Shown here piece by piece: positions 62,464-64,000 of a stretch of DNA of 64,000 nt (its first letter is position 1; each line of letters starts with the position of its first letter). Location of the stretch: NCBI RefSeq assembly GCF_013093415.1, contig NZ_JABFBC010000001.1, positions 434,001 to 498,000 on the forward strand, in the 5' to 3' direction. Below the pieces are notes generated by a model. It made no database searches, was not told where the DNA came from, and was given only the letters and a program-made list of their open reading frames with translations. This DNA comes from Halovulum dunhuangense (GTDB taxonomy: Bacteria; Pseudomonadota; Alphaproteobacteria; Rhodobacterales; Rhodobacteraceae). Made by a program: the position numbers and the translations under genes.

Positions 62464-63078
62464 ATGGCCCGCCGCCCCGAAGCCATCGTCTTCGACATCG
62501 GCAACGTCCTGATCGAGTGGAACCCCGAGCGGGTGTTCGACGAGATCATGGGCAGCCGGGCCGCGCGCGAGGAATTGTTCGCCACCGTCGATCTGCACGG
62601 CATGAACGACCGCATCGACCGTGGCGCACCGTTCCGCGAGACGGTCCATGCCGAGGCGGCGAGGCATCCGAGGTTCCGCGCGCAGATCGAACAGTGGCAT
62701 ACGCGCTGGCTGGACATGGCCTCGCCCGCGATCGAGGGGTCGTGGCGGATCCTGCGCACGCTGCGCTCGCAGGGCGTGCCGGTCTTCGCGCTGTCGAATT
62801 TCGGTATCCAGACCTTTGCGCTGGCCGAGGGGGTCTATCCGATCCTGAACGAGTTCGACCGCCGCTACCTGTCGGGGCAGATGAAGGTGATCAAGCCCGA
62901 TCCCCGCATCTACGAGATGGTCGAGCAGGACTGCGGCCTGTCGGGGGCGCAACTGTTCTTCACCGATGATCGCGCCGACAACATCGCCGCCGCCGATGCG
63001 CGCGGATGGCAGACCCACCGGTTCACGAACCCCGAGGCGCTGGCCGGGGCACTGCGCGCGCGGGGCTTCCCGCTCTGA
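62464..63078 (+). CDS. HAD-superfamily hydrolase
   Basis: The 204-aa protein has motif I DIGNV (D11, nucleophile), motif II SNFG, and the motif III/IV region KPDPRIYE...FFTDDRADNI. HAD subfamily IA enzymes are often phosphatases or dehalogenases, and motif I here ends in GNV, typical of phosphatases. The substrate is unknown. It is tightly linked to the MFS gene. Confidence 0.85.
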   Translation: MARRPEAIVFDIGNVLIEWNPERVFDEIMGSRAAREELFATVDLHGMNDRIDRGAPFRETVHAEAARHPRFRAQIEQWHTRWLDMASPAIEGSWRILRTLRSQGVPVFALSNFGIQTFALAEGVYPILNEFDRRYLSGQMKVIKPDPRIYEMVEQDCGLSGAQLFFTDDRADNIAAADARGWQTHRFTNPEALAGALRARGFPL

Positions 63079-63143
63079 GCCGAGGTTCTTGCCGCGGCGG
63101 CATCCTTCCGCTAAGGAACCGCGTCCGCCTTTCGGGGCGGAAT

Positions 63144-63171
63144 GAAGTCTCCGCAACCTTCTAAAAAACGG
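63144..63171 (+). promoter_or_regulatory. preQ1-I-type riboswitch candidate
   Basis: The leader folds as an H-type pseudoknot typical of preQ1 class I. P1 pairs GAAG (63144-63147) with CTTC (63158-63161). The A-rich tail TAAAAAA follows (63162-63168). P2 pairs CCG (63151-63153) with CGG (63169-63171). C63154 sits where the ligand-pairing cytosine of preQ1-I lies. P2 would cover the GGA that serves as Shine-Dalgarno for the transporter gene, so preQ1 should turn translation off. Confidence 0.7.
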
Positions 63172-63180
63172 AAAACGCAC

Positions 63181-63807
63181 ATGTCCCGTGGAATTCTAGC
63201 CGCCGTGGCCGCCATGGCCGCGGTGGTCGTCGCGTCCAACATCCTTGTCCAGCACCTGTTCGGCCAGTGGCTGACCTGGGGTGCGTTCACCTATCCGCTG
63301 GCCTTCCTGGTCACCGATCTGACGAACCGGCTTCACGGTCCGGCCGCCGCACGCCGCGTGGTGCTGGCCGGCTTCGCGACCGGGGTGGTCTGTTCGCTGA
63401 TCGGCAGCCAGATCGAGGGCGAGTACGGCCCGCTGGTCAGCCAGCGCGTCGCCATCGCCTCGGGCACCGCCTTTCTGGTCGCCCAGTTGCTGGATGTCGG
63501 CATCTTCCAGGCACTGCGCAAGCAGGCATGGTGGAAGGCGCCGCTGGCAAGTTCCGTCCTGGGAGGCGCGGTCGATACGGCGCTGTTCTTCTCGATGGCC
63601 TTCGCCGCCAGCCTGTCGGCGCTGAACCCGGTCGAGGACGTGTCCTGGGCGGGCGAGGTTCTGCCGCTGCTGGGCATGGGCCCCGAGGCGCCGCTCTGGG
63701 TGTCGCTTGCGGTTGCCGATTACGGCGTCAAGCTGGGCATCGCGATCCTCGCTCTGATCCCTTTCCGCCTGCTGGTCCGGCGCCTGCGCCCGGTGGAAAA
63801 TCTTTGA
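63181..63807 (+). CDS. Queuosine precursor transporter (YhhQ/QPTR family)
   Basis: The 208-aa membrane protein belongs to the COG1738/DUF165 family, with about six helices and the conserved FPLAFLVTDLTNRLHG-like segment (here YPLAFLVTDLTNRLHG). Homologues import preQ0 or preQ1 for queuosine in tRNA. A preQ1-type riboswitch directly precedes it, which supports the assignment. The ATG at 63181 follows GGA 8 nt upstream. Confidence 0.9.
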   Translation: MSRGILAAVAAMAAVVVASNILVQHLFGQWLTWGAFTYPLAFLVTDLTNRLHGPAAARRVVLAGFATGVVCSLIGSQIEGEYGPLVSQRVAIASGTAFLVAQLLDVGIFQALRKQAWWKAPLASSVLGGAVDTALFFSMAFAASLSALNPVEDVSWAGEVLPLLGMGPEAPLWVSLAVADYGVKLGIAILALIPFRLLVRRLRPVENL

Positions 63808-63851
63808 CTTTCGCCCCTGCCGTGGCACCATCGACAGCAACGGCAACCAGC

Positions 63852-63866
63852 GAAAGGAGGTGATCC
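63852..63866 (+). promoter_or_regulatory. Extended Shine-Dalgarno, complementary to the 16S rRNA 3' end
   Basis: GAAAGGAGGTGATCC is complementary to the 16S tail (GGATCACCTCCTTT) over at least 14 nt. Normal Shine-Dalgarnos pair over 4-8 nt. The GGAGG core is 7 nt from the ATG. Confidence 0.85.
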
Positions 63867-63867
63867 G

Positions 63868-63924
63868 ATGTCTATGGGGATTTTCGGAACAAAGGTCGGG
63901 TTCGTGCAGGAGGTTGCGCGCTGA
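63868..63924 (+). CDS. Leader peptide candidate, 18 aa
   Basis: A short frame MSMGIFGTKVGFVQEVAR is preceded by the extended Shine-Dalgarno. After it come a GGCCCC/GGGGCC hairpin (63947-63964) and a region (63978-63990) that can pair imperfectly with the ORF itself (63880-63890). That layout fits a leader peptide or attenuator for a gene just past the window edge. No homologue is known to me. Confidence 0.5.
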   Translation: MSMGIFGTKVGFVQEVAR

Positions 63925-63946
63925 CGGACAGCTCCGGCGGCGACGC

Positions 63947-63964
63947 GGCCCCCTGACAGGGGCC
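63947..63964 (+). terminator. Hairpin after the 18-aa ORF, possible attenuator
   Basis: GGCCCC (63947-63952) pairs with GGGGCC (63959-63964), loop 6 nt, followed by a short pyrimidine run (TTCCTGCCC). It is weak as a terminator but well placed to act as an attenuator. Confidence 0.4.
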
Positions 63965-64000
63965 TTCCTGCCCGGCAATTCCGAAAAATCGCTGAAACGG

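Noticed and set aside
1-64000. CRISPR arrays, IS elements, prophage
   Set aside because: No spaced direct repeats, transposase, integrase or phage structural genes were seen on either strand.

Overview
The window is GC-rich chromosomal DNA from an alphaproteobacterium, most likely a member of the Rhodobacterales (Rhodobacteraceae/Paracoccaceae). The evidence is the gene order (trxA-folC-accD, nit-grxC-comF, hemY with a mitofilin-like gene and hemD, CtrA-type flagellar genes), the periplasmic Sox system with SoxCD, and CtrA-like TTAA-N7-TTAA boxes. No phage, plasmid, IS element or CRISPR array is recognisable. Apart from one AT-rich patch (about 39.6-41.2 kb) the window looks like stable core genome.

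Layout. 1-27 kb is housekeeping: a thioredoxin end, folC/accD, a CPBP membrane protease, ilvD, a lipoprotein, a dienoyl-CoA reductase-like flavoenzyme, a secreted nuclease with proline iminopeptidase, ubiG, a nit/marR/grxC/comF block, ferrochelatase, mutT/argJ, a periplasmic parvulin, secA, a 707-aa envelope protein that has not been characterised, radC, a sulfotransferase-like protein, map, sfsA and a CinA-like protein. 27.2-39.6 kb is a complete thiosulfate-oxidation locus. tRNA-Leu(UAA) is followed by soxT, soxR, a secreted HbpS/GlcG-like gene and soxS on the minus strand, then divergent soxVWXYZABCDEF closed by a strong terminator. The two sox control regions carry dyads that fit a SoxR/SqrR operator, and SoxR has the two cysteines expected of a sulfane-sulfur sensor.

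About 39.6-41.2 kb is an AT-rich patch with one PIN-like gene of unknown role, next to tRNA-Thr(CGU). 41.4-53.7 kb holds hemY, a Mic60-like membrane protein, hemD, tsaD-gpsA-YciI-EVE, ahcY, an HD hydrolase and an aldehyde dehydrogenase/SDR/P1-peptidase operon. 53.7-60.8 kb is flagellar: a FliM-like switch protein facing away from motB-flgE-flgK-flgL-flgI. The last 3 kb has an MFS transporter, a HAD phosphatase and a queuosine-precursor (YhhQ-type) transporter whose leader folds like a preQ1-I riboswitch. The window ends in an 18-codon ORF whose Shine-Dalgarno sequence is complementary to 14-15 nt of the 16S rRNA 3' end.

How the genes work together. SoxXA, SoxYZ, SoxB and SoxCD form the periplasmic sulfur-oxidising enzyme. 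SoxV/SoxW/SoxS handle its thiol redox state, SoxT probably imports a sulfur compound, and SoxR likely represses the locus until sulfane sulfur appears. The most unusual items are the two sox operator dyads, the HbpS-like gene inside the regulatory arm, the near-identical haem-domain DNA shared by soxD and soxE, the lone PIN-like gene, the preQ1 riboswitch candidate and the tiny ORF with the extended Shine-Dalgarno.
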